From the NCBI GenBank assembly GCA_043228905.1, contig JBHGNT010000005.1:13206001-13270000 (forward strand): a DNA stretch of 64,000 nucleotides, given 5' to 3'. The stretch is from Azolla caroliniana. Lineage: Eukaryota > Polypodiophyta. Within the stretch, counting starts at the first letter, position 1. Each line of letters begins with the position of its first letter. Shown piece by piece: positions 21,004-30,994 of the stretch. The notes under the pieces were generated by a model. It did not search any database, was not told the DNA's origin, and saw only the letters and a list, made by a program, of their open reading frames with translations. A program made the position numbers and the translations under genes.

Positions 21004-21101
21004 TGTTGAGAGACAAGCTCAACATCGGCCGGTTCGGCTGAAGAAGTCGAGGACCGGATCGGTTGGGACCGATCGGTTAGGCCGAGTGCGTAAACCGGGA
21101 G
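21004..21101 (+). repeat. copia-B1 5' LTR fragment
   Basis: It matches the start of the 3' LTR (29054 onward) through CCGGGAG, then breaks into integrase-coding sequence. The first 98 bp only. Confidence 0.88.
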
Positions 21102-22385
21102 CGCGTGTCAGCCGCGACGTTGTGTTTGACGAGTCCGCGTCCTGGTACCTGCCCCCGACTACGAACCTCGACTCCCATCCGAGCTCTGACGATGAGGTCA
21201 GCGAGGCCGAGATGCCTCTGGATGAGCCCGAAATCGATACCCACGAGGAGAGTCTGATTTCACTCCAGTTAAGTGGACCGATTGGACGACTGAGTCGGTA
21301 CGACCAGTCCGATGAAGAGCCAGCGAGTGGTGGAGACTCGTCCGTGCATTCCCCGCGCAGGAAGCCGAGGAGACGGCTTACGCGCAAAGAGAAAGGGAAG
21401 AAGAAGGTGTCGGATTTCGGCACGGAAAGGAACGAGTCAGACCGACGCGAGTCCAACTCCGAGGGAACCGGTGACAGGTCTTTAAAGATGAAGACCGCGT
21501 CGACCGAGAACGCCTCGACATCGGCTAATGTGAGATTACGCCGATCTACTCGCCAAAAGAACCCAGTTGTGTGGTTCGGATACAACGAGTACATGGCGCA
21601 TCATTATGCGTACATGACCCGTGTAACGGAAGTGCGTGAGTCGGAGAGCTACGCAGAAGCGGCTAAAGACGCGAATTGGCATGCCGCGATGGAGGAAGAG
21701 ATGCACGCATTGGCAGAGAACGAGACCTGGGACCTAGTTGACACACCAAGAGGGGTAAAACCGATCGGGTGTAGGTGGGTGTACAAGGTCAAGTACAACA
21801 CCGATGGCTCGGTCAACCGGTACAAGGCTCGGCTAGTGGCAAAGGGCTACGCGCAGAAACACGGCATCGACTACGATGAGACGTTTGCGCTGGTCGCGAA
21901 AATGACGACCGTCCGTGTTTTGCTCGTAGTAGCTGCGGTGAAGGGGTGGCACTTACATCAGATGGATGTAAAGAATGTGTTCCTGCAAGGTGACCTTGAG
22001 GAACAGATGTACATGGTACAGCCCCCCGGATTTCACTCTGGAAGGAACTCCTCGGCAGTATGCCGACTGAAGAAGTCCCTTTACGGACTGAAGCAAGCCC
22101 CGCATGCCTGGAACGCGAAGATCACGCAACAACTGCGTCGGATGGGCTTCGTCACGTCAAAATCAAACTCTTCCCTGTTCATCCGGAAAGGTCGACTCGG
22201 ACCGGTTAGTATTTTACTATATGTTGATGACTTGGTCATCACCGGCGCCAACCTACGTGAAATCGACCGTGTGAAGCTCCAACTTGCGGCATCGTTCGAC
22301 ATGAAGGACCTGGGGGACCTTCATTACTTCCTCAGGATCGAAGTGATCCGTACCCCCGAAGGCATATTGATCAGCCAACATCATT
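21102..22385 (+). pseudogene. copia-B1 integrase C-terminus and RT, first part
   Basis: The frame is open from the LTR fusion. It starts with an integrase C-terminal piece (SRDVVFDESASWY), a long acidic and basic linker, then RT: CRWVYKVKYNTDGSVNRYKA, QMDVKNVFLQGDL, LYGLKQAPHAWN and the active site YVDD (near 22220). It breaks at HHYV, where the tandem array begins. The same RT continues at 27786. Without the array the reading would join directly. Confidence 0.88.
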
Positions 22386-22389
22386 ACGT

Positions 22390-23117
22390 TGTCGTAGTGT
22401 ATTTTGTACACTACGTGAAAAACGTATATAGTATTAGATTCAATAAAAAATGAAGAAATAGAAGAAAATAGCAAAATAAATGGAACATGCATAGGGCAAG
22501 ATTCGAACCTTGCACCTCCATGTTAATAATGTAATGTCTTACCATTACACTAGCATTTCATTAGTGTTAAAGCATAGATGTCCCACATAGAAAGGTAAAT
22601 TCACGCTAGGATAAACATTAGAAAAACGCATAACAAAAGAAAAAGCTACACATACACATCTAGCGTGCATGATAAAAAACGCACAAGTTAGAAAAAAGCA
22701 TGATCACTTTAGATAAAGCATATAGTCTATCTATAGGAAAAGCATGGGGTCTATAGTTAGAGAAAAAGCATGGATTACTAAGACTTCCTCATCACTACAT
22801 AAGGATGGGAAGCACAATGTAATTGTGTGTGAAAAATATTTGGAAACTAGATATGTTTCTAAAAAACACCAGTTAATAAACTATACTTGTGGGATTCACG
22901 AGAATTCTATATCATTCTCTTTCAACCGAAGTTTATATTCTTATATTCATATTGATTAATCTAATACAATACACTCGTGGGATTCACGAGTTTGCTATAA
23001 CTCTTTCTTACAACATATTTCTATTCTTATTAGCCTTAAAACTCTCCTCTTCCTAGTCCAAAACCCCAGCGGTTCCCACCCGACTCACGAAACGATCTGG
23101 CGCCGAAAGGCACGACA
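22390..23117 (+). repeat. array LTR 1
   Basis: 728 bp. A hairpin with 9-bp arms lies at 22393-22401 and 22407-22415. It has an antisense tRNA-like module (22493-22554) and a TATA-like site reading CTACATAAGG near 22796. Two palindromes CTCGTGGGATTCACGAG follow at 22886-22902 (one mismatch in this copy) and 22974-22990. Confidence 0.93.
22493..22554 (-). other. tRNA-like module in array LTR
   Basis: On the - strand an A-box-like TAGTGTAATGGTAAGAC is followed after about 25 nt by a B-box-like GGTTCGAATCT, with GCAAG/CTTGC arms round it. No proper anticodon or acceptor stem forms, so it is not a functional tRNA gene. It repeats every 1166 bp (23659, 24825, 25991, 27157) and may mark an internal RNA polymerase III promoter remnant. 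Confidence 0.5.
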
Positions 23118-23555
23118 CAAGTTGGTGAACCCGACGTGAAGACGGGCTGGAAGGAGACCGACTCAATCGAAACCGAACAACCGATTCCGATTCGGCCGAA
23201 TACGAATCCGATCGGAAGCCGATCAAACCGAAAGTCGATCGGACGAGAGCGATCCGGAAAAAAGTCAAGGTTGATGAAGACAAGAAAGAGGCCAGTAAAA
23301 GACACTACCACGAATGACAAGGGCCAAGAATATGACGAGAGAGAACAAAGAATATGGTGGATCGGATGGCGACAATGGTTCGGGTGGAAAGAATGGGTCT
23401 ATTCAAATGGAGAGACAAAGTCAACATAACAAGAGAAGTCGAGGGTACTACGAGCCGGCAACGAAACCAATCGGGTAGAGACCGGACGGAGGAGACTAAC
23501 AAACACCAACAACTTCGGCACATACCGGAGGATGTGCGGGTTTGGAGGGGGTGAG
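23118..23555 (+). other. array internal region 1 with tRNA-Trp primer site
   Basis: 438 bp between LTRs, repeated at 24284-24721, 25450-25887 and 26616-27053. The primer site TGGTGAACCCGACGTGAA (23123-23140) is complementary to the 3' end of plant tRNA-Trp as I remember it. The region ends CCGGAGGATGTGCGG...GGAGGGGGTGAG, close to the sequence before the gypsy-A 3' LTR (9297-9326). A 97-codon frame here has no ATG and no recognisable similarity. Confidence 0.85.
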
Positions 23556-24283
23556 TGTCGTAGTGTATTTTGTACACTACGTGAAAAACGTATATAGTAT
23601 TAGATTAAATAAAAAATGAAGAAATAGAAGAAAATAGAAAAATAAATGGAACATGCATAGGGCAAGATTCGAACCTTGCACCTCCATGTTAATAATGTAA
23701 TGTCTTACCATTACACTAGCATTTCATTAGTGTTAAAGCATAGATGTCCCACATAGAAAGGTAAATTCACGCTAGGATAAACATTAGAAAAACGCATAAC
23801 AAAAGAAAAAGCTACACATACACATCTAGCGTGCATGATAAAAAACGCACAAGTTAGAAAAAAGCATGATCACTTTAGATAAAGCATATAGTCTATCTAT
23901 AGGAAAAGCATGGGGTCTATAGTTAGAGAAAAAGCATGGATTACTAAGACTTCCTCATCACTATATAAGGATGGGAAGCACAATGTAATTGTGTGTGAAA
24001 AATATTTGGAAACTAGATATGTTTCTAAAAAACACCAATTAATAAACTATACTCGTGGGATTCACGAGAATTCTATATCATTCTCTTTCAACCGAAGTTT
24101 ATATTCTTATATTCATATTGATTAATCTAATACAATACACTCGTGGGATTCACGAGTTTGCTATAACTCTTTCTTACAACATATTTCTATTCTTATTAGC
24201 CTTAAAACTCTCCTCTTCCTAGTCCAAAACCCCAGCGGTTCCCACCCGACTCACGAAACGATCTGGCGCCGAAAGGCACGACA
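23556..24283 (+). repeat. array LTR 2
   Basis: 728 bp, like LTR 1, but with an intact TATA (CTATATAAGG) and ATAGAAAAATAA where LTRs 1, 4 and 5 read ATAGCAAAATAA. Confidence 0.93.
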
Positions 24284-24721
24284 CAAGTTGGTGAACCCGA
24301 CGTGAAGACGGGCTGGAAGGAGACCGACTCAATCGAAACCGAACAACCGATTCCGATTCGGCCGAATACGAATCCGATCGGAAGCCGATCAAACCGAAAG
24401 TCGATCGGACGAGAGCGATCCGGAAAAAAGTCAAGGTTGATGAAGACAAGAAAGAGGCCAGTAAAAGACACTACCACGAATGACAAGGGCCAAGAATATG
24501 ACGAGAGAGAACAAAGAATATGGTGGATCGGATGGCGACAATGGTTCGGGTGGAAAGAATGGGTCTATTCAAATGGAGAGACAAAGTCAACATAACAAGA
24601 GAAGTCGAGGGTACTACGAGCCGGCAACGAAACCAATCGGGTAGAGACCGGACGGAGGAGACTAACAAACACCAACAACTTCGGCACATACCGGAGGATG
24701 TGCGGGTTTGGAGGGGGTGAG

Positions 24722-25449
24722 TGTCGTAGTGTATTTTGTACACTACGTGAAAAACGTATATAGTATTAGATTAAATAAAAAATGAAGAAATAGAAGAAAA
24801 TAGAAAAATAAATGGAACATGCATAGGGCAAGATTCGAACCTTGCACCTCCATGTTAATAATGTAATGTCTTACCATTACACTAGCATTTCATTAGTGTT
24901 AAAGCATAGATGTCCCACATAGAAAGGTAAATTCACGCTAGGATAAACATTAGAAAAACGCATAACAAAAGAAAAAGCTACACATACACATCTAGCGTGC
25001 ATGATAAAAAACGCACAAGTTAGAAAAAAGCATGATCACTTTAGATAAAGCATATAGTCTATCTATAGGAAAAGCATGGGGTCTATAGTTAGAGAAAAAG
25101 CATGGATTACTAAGACTTCCTCATCACTATATAAGGATGGGAAGCACAATGTAATTGTGTGTGAAAAATATTTGGAAACTAGATATGTTTCTAAAAAACA
25201 CCAATTAATAAACTATACTCGTGGGATTCACGAGAATTCTATATCATTCTCTTTCAACCGAAGTTTATATTCTTATATTCATATTGATTAATCTAATACA
25301 ATACACTCGTGGGATTCACGAGTTTGCTATAACTCTTTCTTACAACATATTTCTATTCTTATTAGCCTTAAAACTCTCCTCTTCCTAGTCCAAAACCCCA
25401 GCGGTTCCCACCCGACTCACGAAACGATCTGGCGCCGAAAGGCACGACA
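24722..25449 (+). repeat. array LTR 3
   Basis: 728 bp. It has the same diagnostic bases as LTR 2 (ATAGAAAAATAA, CTATATAAGG). Confidence 0.93.
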
Positions 25450-25887
25450 CAAGTTGGTGAACCCGACGTGAAGACGGGCTGGAAGGAGACCGACTCAATC
25501 GAAACCGAACAACCGATTCCGATTCGGCCGAATACGAATCCGATCGGAAGCCGATCAAACCGAAAGTCGATCGGACGAGAGCGATCCGGAAAAAAGTCAA
25601 GGTTGATGAAGACAAGAAAGAGGCCAGTAAAAGACACTACCACGAATGACAAGGGCCAAGAATATGACGAGAGAGAACAAAGAATATGGTGGATCGGATG
25701 GCGACAATGGTTCGGGTGGAAAGAATGGGTCTATTCAAATGGAGAGACAAAGTCAACATAACAAGAGAAGTCGAGGGTACTACGAGCCGGCAACGAAACC
25801 AATCGGGTAGAGACCGGACGGAGGAGACTAACAAACACCAACAACTTCGGCACATACCGGAGGATGTGCGGGTTTGGAGGGGGTGAG

Positions 25888-26615
25888 TGTCGTAGTGTAT
25901 TTTGTACACTACGTGAAAAACGTATATAGTATTAGATTAAATAAAAAATGAAGAAATAGAAGAAAATAGCAAAATAAATGGAACATGCATAGGGCAAGAT
26001 TCGAACCTTGCACCTCCATGTTAATAATGTAATGTCTTACCATTACACTAGCATTTCATTAGTGTTAAAGCATAGATGTCCCACATAGAAAGGTAAATTC
26101 ACGCTAGGATAAACATTAGAAAAACGCATAACAAAAGAAAAAGCTACACATACACATCTAGCGTGCATGATAAAAAACGCACAAGTTAGAAAAAAGCATG
26201 ATCACTTTAGATAAAGCATATAGTCTATCTATAGGAAAAGCATGGGGTCTATAGTTAGAGAAAAAGCATGGATTACTAAGACTTCCTCATCACTATATAA
26301 GGATGGGAAGCACAATGTAATTGTGTGTGAAAAATATTTGGAAACTAGATATGTTTCTAAAAAACACCAATTAATAAACTATACTCGTGGGATTCACGAG
26401 AATTCTATATCATTCTCTTTCAACCGAAGTTTATATTCTTATATTCATATTGATTAATCTAATACAATACACTCGTGGGATTCACGAGTTTGCTATAACT
26501 CTTTCTTACAACATATTTCTATTCTTATTAGCCTTAAAACTCTCCTCTTCCTAGTCCAAAACCCCAGCGGTTCCCACCCGACTCACGAAACGATCTGGCG
26601 CCGAAAGGCACGACA
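25888..26615 (+). repeat. array LTR 4
   Basis: 728 bp. A mosaic of the two types: ATAGCAAAATAA as in LTRs 1 and 5, but CTATATAAGG as in LTRs 2 and 3. Confidence 0.93.
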
Positions 26616-27053
26616 CAAGTTGGTGAACCCGACGTGAAGACGGGCTGGAAGGAGACCGACTCAATCGAAACCGAACAACCGATTCCGATTCGGCCGAATA
26701 CGAATCCGATCGGAAGCCGATCAAACCGAAAGTCGATCGGACGAGAGCGATCCGGAAAAAAGTCAAGGTTGATGAAGACAAGAAAGAGGCCAGTAAAAGA
26801 CACTACCACGAATGACAAGGGCCAAGAATATGACGAGAGAGAACAAAGAATATGGTGGATCGGATGGCGACAATGGTTCGGGTGGAAAGAATGGGTCTAT
26901 TCAAATGGAGAGACAAAGTCAACATAACAAGAGAAGTCGAGGGTACTACGAGCCGGCAACGAAACCAATCGGGTAGAGACCGGACGGAGGAGACTAACAA
27001 ACACCAACAACTTCGGCACATACCGGAGGATGTGCGGGTTTGGAGGGGGTGAG

Positions 27054-27781
27054 TGTCGTAGTGTATTTTGTACACTACGTGAAAAACGTATATAGTATTA
27101 GATTAAATAAAAAATGAAGAAATAGAAGAAAATAGCAAAATAAATGGAACATGCATAGGGCAAGATTCGAACCTTGCACCTCCATGTTAATAATGTAATG
27201 TCTTACCATTACACTAGCATTTCATTAGTGTTAAAGCATAGATGTCCCACATAGAAAGGTAAATTCACGCTAGGATAAACATTAGAAAAACGCATAACAA
27301 AAGAAAAAGCTACACATACACATCTAGCGTGCATGATAAAAAACGCACAAGTTAGAAAAAAGCATGATCACTTTAGATAAAGCATATAGTCTATCTATAG
27401 GAAAAGCATGGGGTCTATAGTTAGAGAAAAAGCATGGATTACTAAGACTTCCTCATCACTACATAAGGATGGGAAGCACAATGTAATTGTGTGTGAAAAA
27501 TATTTGGAAACTAGATATGTTTCTAAAAAACACCAATTAATAAACTATACTCGTGGGATTCACGAGAATTCTATATCATTCTCTTTCAACCGAAGTTTAT
27601 ATTCTTATATTCATATTGATTAATCTAATACAATACACTCGTGGGATTCACGAGTTTGCTATAACTCTTTCTTACAACATATTTATATTCTTATTAGCCT
27701 TAAAACTCTCCTCTTCCTAGTCCAAAACCCCAGCGGTTCCCACCCGACTCAAGAAACGATCTGGCGCCGAAAGGCACGACA
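27054..27781 (+). repeat. array LTR 5, right end
   Basis: 728 bp, ending at CGACA (27781) before the target copy ACGT. It shares CTACATAAGG with LTR 1 and has private changes near the end (ATATTTATATTC; ACTCAAGAAACG). Confidence 0.93.
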
Positions 27782-27785
27782 ACGT

Positions 27786-29035
27786 GCTGAGTATGCTCTT
27801 CAAATTCGGGATGGCCGACTGTAAGTCCGTCTCGACTCCTCTGGACAGAACCGTCAAGCTTCGTCCCGATACGGGAAAGGTATGCGACCCGACGAGGTTC
27901 CGACCTCAGTTATCCGGTCCGGGTGATCAGTCAGTTCATGGCGCGACCTACCGAGGAGCACCTTCAGTGTGCGCAACGCATACTTCGGTATGTCAACGGC
28001 ACTAAGGACCGGCGACTGCTATATCGGACCGGTGCAGCCGCGCAGTTAGTCGGCTACACCGATGCTGATTGGGCTGGCAACGCCGCCGATCGTCGATCCA
28101 CGTCCGGATACGCATTCTCCCTCGGGAGTGCCACAATCGCGTGGAGCAGTAAGAAGCAGCCGACAGTTGCACTGTAGAGCACCGAAGCGGAGTACCGAGG
28201 AGCGGCTGTCGCGACATGCGAAGCCATATGGTTGAAGCGGCTACTTAAGGACCTGCAAGAGGAGGTGTCCGATCCGACGACGATCTACTGCGACAACCTC
28301 AGCAGCATCCAACTCGCGAAAAACCCTGTTTTCCACGCACGGACCAAGCACATTGAGGTGCACTACCATTTCGTCCGTGAGCGTGTCCTTTCCGGTGAAG
28401 TCAAACTTCAGTACGTTCCGACGGATCGGCAGGCTGCCGACATCTTCACCAAGCCTCTTGGTCTGGACAAGTTGCGGCAATTCTCAGGTGCGCTCGGATT
28501 ACGTCACCTTGACGTGCCGAACTTGAGGAGGAGAATAGTCCCGAATGACCAAGCAAGGCAGCAGGAAAGGAGCGGAGACCGTGACACCAAGTCGGTTGAC
28601 AAGTTCGACTTCGGATCGGCTAAAGAAGCCGAGGGCGGACCCGCGGAAAAGTTCGGAAGCAGACAGAAGGGGAGCAACCGAAGGAGAGAGCCGAAGCCAA
28701 CCACGCATGGGGAAGATGACGCCATCGAGGGCGAGAAGACCGAAGACGAGTTGGAGACAGCCAACTCGGACGAGAGCGAAAACCGATCGGAGGTAGCCAA
28801 GTTGGTTCGGATGTTTGATTCAGACACGTTGAATCAACCGAGGCCCAAGCGGAAGAAAAGGCAGCAGAAGAAGTGTCGACACCGCAACAGCAGAAGAGCT
28901 GGTAAGGGCCGCATGAGCAGACAAGCCGACCAGAAGGGTCGAAGCGCGCGGAGTCGAACAGGTCGAGGAGCGCGAGTGAGGCGTGAAGCCAGGAGGAACC
29001 GGAGTTGTGAGCCCGAGGATCCCGAAGAGCCTTGA
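27786..29035 (+). pseudogene. copia-B1 RT end, RNase H and charged C-terminal tail
   Basis: The RT C-terminus resumes (LSMLFKFGMADCKSVSTPLDR). A deletion near 27905 removes the stretch equivalent to VVGSLIYLTITRPD in copia-B2. RNase H follows with VGYTDADWAGNAADRRSTSG, a stop (TAG, 28175-28177) within LSSTEAEY, then YCDNLSSIQLAKNPVFHART and ADIFTKPLG. The usual copia protein ends about here. This frame (open 28232-29035) continues about 170 residues as a strongly charged tail rich in Lys, Arg, Glu and Asp, ending TGA directly before the purine tract. Tails of the same kind occur in B2 and B3. Confidence 0.85.
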
Positions 29036-29053
29036 GTTGAGCTTGAGGGGGAG

Positions 29054-29450
29054 TGTTGAGAGACAAGCTCAACATCGGCCGGTTCGGCTGAAGAAGCCAA
29101 GGACCGGATCGGTTGGGACCGATCGGTTAGGCCGAGTGTGTAAACCGGGAGGTCGTTAGGAAAGATATTCCGTGAGGAATATATTTGGGAGTTAGTGTAG
29201 GAGCTCTTGATGAGCATTGAAGTACTGTCAGTACTTCGGTCAGTCCTTCTAGGACTTGTATAAAAAGTGTTCACTGAGCACGTCTTATGTACAAACTGAG
29301 TATTATTGTTGAATATAGTTTTTTTGTGTCTTCTCTCTCACTCTCTCTGTCTCTCCCGCATATACCGTTTAAGCTCAAGCTCTCCATTGAACTTGAGTTT
29401 CCTTCCTTCTGTTCGGTCTTCATACTTGCTTCCGCACGTTACTTTCTACA
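29054..29450 (+). repeat. copia-B1 3' LTR
   Basis: 397 bp, TGTTGAGAGAC...TTTCTACA, preceded by the purine tract CTTGAGGGGGAG. TATA-like GTATAAAAAGTG near 29259. Followed by the target copy CATAT (29451-29455). Confidence 0.9.
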
Positions 29451-30200
29451 CATATGCATTCCCCTCTCACTCATGTGGCCAAGCCTTTTATGCCCTCAAT
29501 CTGACATCCGGGACATGGTGTATATCCTTCAATAATAATCTGCAACTAGTAGATGTTATCAAACATACATTTTCAATGCCAACTATTTTGCATTCACCAT
29601 CATTTACTATCTTTACATAACCATATATCACTTATTGTATAGGATGAGAAGCATTCTCTCTTGGGAGTTAGGTGTAACGATCCACTAGAATCACTACAAA
29701 GTTCCCTCATCACTAGCAAGATTTACACAGTTCTGTTCACTAATGAACAACAACTCTCATTGGTTGCCACAACTGAGATGTTTTTCTCATCAGGGATTTT
29801 CTTGGGTAACAAACTACGTCACACTCAGTGTATAGAACAAGAGAGAACAAAGTAAAGAAAACTAGAACGGTAGAACCCGACTCTTGGAAAAGTGAGGTAC
29901 CACAATCTGACCTTCAAATGCACGCTTCTTGATAACACAACCAGAAGCACTAGAGTCTCTATAGAGTCTCCTAACTCTGCACTGTTCTCTTATGTCTGTT
30001 CTCTTACCTCTCTCATTCTCTGTCTCACTCACACTCTGCTGACACACTCAACTCTTGTTCACTTTTGTCTATTTGCATAATCATCTTGCCCTAAGTCAGA
30101 TTTACTTATATATGCCTCTTTTCGGCCTTTTTGGCCGGTTTCGGCCATCCGGCCGACTTATGACCTTTCAACCGTCCTCTCCCATGAGAAGGGACACACA
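29451..30200 (-). pseudogene. copia-D0 right fragment: integrase zinc domain and LTR-like end
   Basis: Beside 29451 the - strand reads HKRLGHMSERGMHM, the HHCC part of copia integrase, continuing the core at 20241-21003. After about 29560 coding similarity is lost. Near 30085-30130 the string TTGCCCTAAGTCAGATTTA resembles the LTRs of copia-D1 and D2 (TTTGCCCTAAGTCATATTTA), so a decayed 5' LTR probably lies at about 29800-30200. Gag and protease of D0 are missing. Confidence 0.6.
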
Positions 30201-30840
30201 CATAACAACATTATGAGGCACACAAAGGAGACTTGCTCATTCAAGAGAATATTCAAATTATCGAGCCTCAAACCATTGAGAAAGGGGGTTGGCGGGGAGT
30301 GGGTCACATCATCAACGAGGTGAACTTACATGCAATATATGATGTTTACAAGGAAGTGATAAAATAAAAGAACATATTTGGAAGAAGCCTTCATGAATGT
30401 GAGGATGAATAAACATCACCATGTGTCAAATTTATGAGTGTTACGAATTGTTTTATTATGTATGGGTTGTGATCAATAAACCCTTGGACATTAGATGAGG
30501 TGAGGCAATGAAGTGGAAAACTGCATGTGAATGTATAAGAAGAAGAAGAAACAAGCGTGTGAAACGACCCTTAGTCAGAAAGAAGGGGGGGGGGGGGGGG
30601 ATGGGATGGGATGGATTGCTGTTGTTTGATGCCAAGAGGCATGATGATGCTGTTCTGCATGCCATGTGCGCTCGCTTTGGGGGGGCACCAAAAAATAACT
30701 ACACGCTTCACATGAACACCCCCCCCGCCCCCCATACATATATAACTAATCTTTCTTCCATCGCCCCCCCGCCCCCCGCCCCCCGCCCCCCACCCTCTTT
30801 CTCTCTCTCTCTTTCTGTGTGTTTTCCTCCCGTGGGGGCA
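30201..30840. other. upstream region of the zinc-finger gene
   Basis: No convincing coding sequence or element. It holds GAA-rich stretches, a 16-base G run (30585-30600) and C-rich repeats (30718-30795), then a CT-rich tract (30796-30815) typical of plant 5' leaders. Confidence 0.6.
30585..30795. repeat. homopolymeric G run and CCCCCCG repeats
   Basis: Sixteen consecutive G at 30585-30600. Then C6-7 runs separated by single G at about 30718-30733 and 30763-30795 (four GCCCCCC units). On the - strand these are G6-7 runs able to form a G-quadruplex in principle. They lie 200-400 bp before the zinc-finger ATG. Confidence 0.8.
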
Positions 30841-30897
30841 ATGGAAAGAGACAAGATCAAGAATATATACTGCTGCTCCTGTACTGGTCAGTACTAG
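30841..30897 (+). CDS. possible 18-codon upstream ORF
   Basis: ATG at 30841 to TAG at 30895-30897, encoding 18 residues (MERDKIKNIYCCSCTGQY). It ends 97 nt before the proposed main ATG, in the region likely to be the 5' leader. It would matter only if transcription starts upstream of 30841, which the sequence does not show. Confidence 0.35.
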   Translation: MERDKIKNIYCCSCTGQY

Positions 30898-30924
30898 TAT
30901 GTATGTATTGTGGTAGTACTGACC
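30886..30924. other. inverted repeat in putative 5' leader
   Basis: Perfect 10-bp arms GGTCAGTACT (30886-30895) and AGTACTGACC (30915-30924) with a 19-nt loop. The left arm overlaps the end of the upstream ORF. It could form a hairpin about 70 nt before the main ATG. Confidence 0.5.
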
Positions 30925-30994
30925 GCAAAGGTGTGCAGCAGTGAAGAAGGCCAGACTTCTAGAGACACAGAGGGAGAGGGAGAGGGGAGCAGTA

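Larger units (their letters stand above)
22390..27781 (+). mobile_element. tandem array of a non-autonomous LTR retroelement: 5 LTRs, 4 internal regions
   Basis: 5392 bp = four 1166-bp units plus one extra 728-bp LTR. Each LTR begins TGTCGTAGTG and ends GGCACGACA. Each 438-bp internal part begins, after 5 nt, with an 18-nt primer site TGGTGAACCCGACGTGAA and ends with the purine tract GGAGGGGGTGAG just before the next LTR. The 4-bp target duplication ACGT lies at 22386-22389 and 27782-27785. No ATG-initiated protein of note is encoded, so this is a LARD/TRIM-like element. Units differ by only a few substitutions. Primer site, purine tract, termini and duplication length match gypsy-A. Confidence 0.93.
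21004..29450 (+). mobile_element. copia-B1, internally deleted Ty1/copia element
   Basis: It starts with LTR sequence TGTTGAGAGACAAGC at 21004 and ends with the 3' LTR at 29450. A 5-bp target duplication CATAT flanks it (20999-21003, 29451-29455). The 5' LTR keeps only its first 98 bp and is fused directly to the integrase C-terminus. The rest of that LTR, the primer site, gag, protease and most of integrase are gone. RT is split by the tandem array at 22390-27781. Related elements B2 and B3 show the complete arrangement. The insertion lies in copia-D0 integrase. Confidence 0.9.

Noticed and set aside
23136-23429. 97-codon ORF repeated in every array unit
   Set aside because: No ATG start, no recognisable motif, and conservation is explained by recent tandem duplication.
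22390-27781. Satellite DNA or CRISPR-like array
   Set aside because: The unit has LTR, primer site and purine tract and is flanked by a target duplication, so it is a retroelement concatemer. Nothing resembles a CRISPR.
30941-30994. Start of the zinc-finger protein at 30941
   Set aside because: The codon is GTG. The first ATG in frame is 30995 and plant nuclear genes rarely use GTG.
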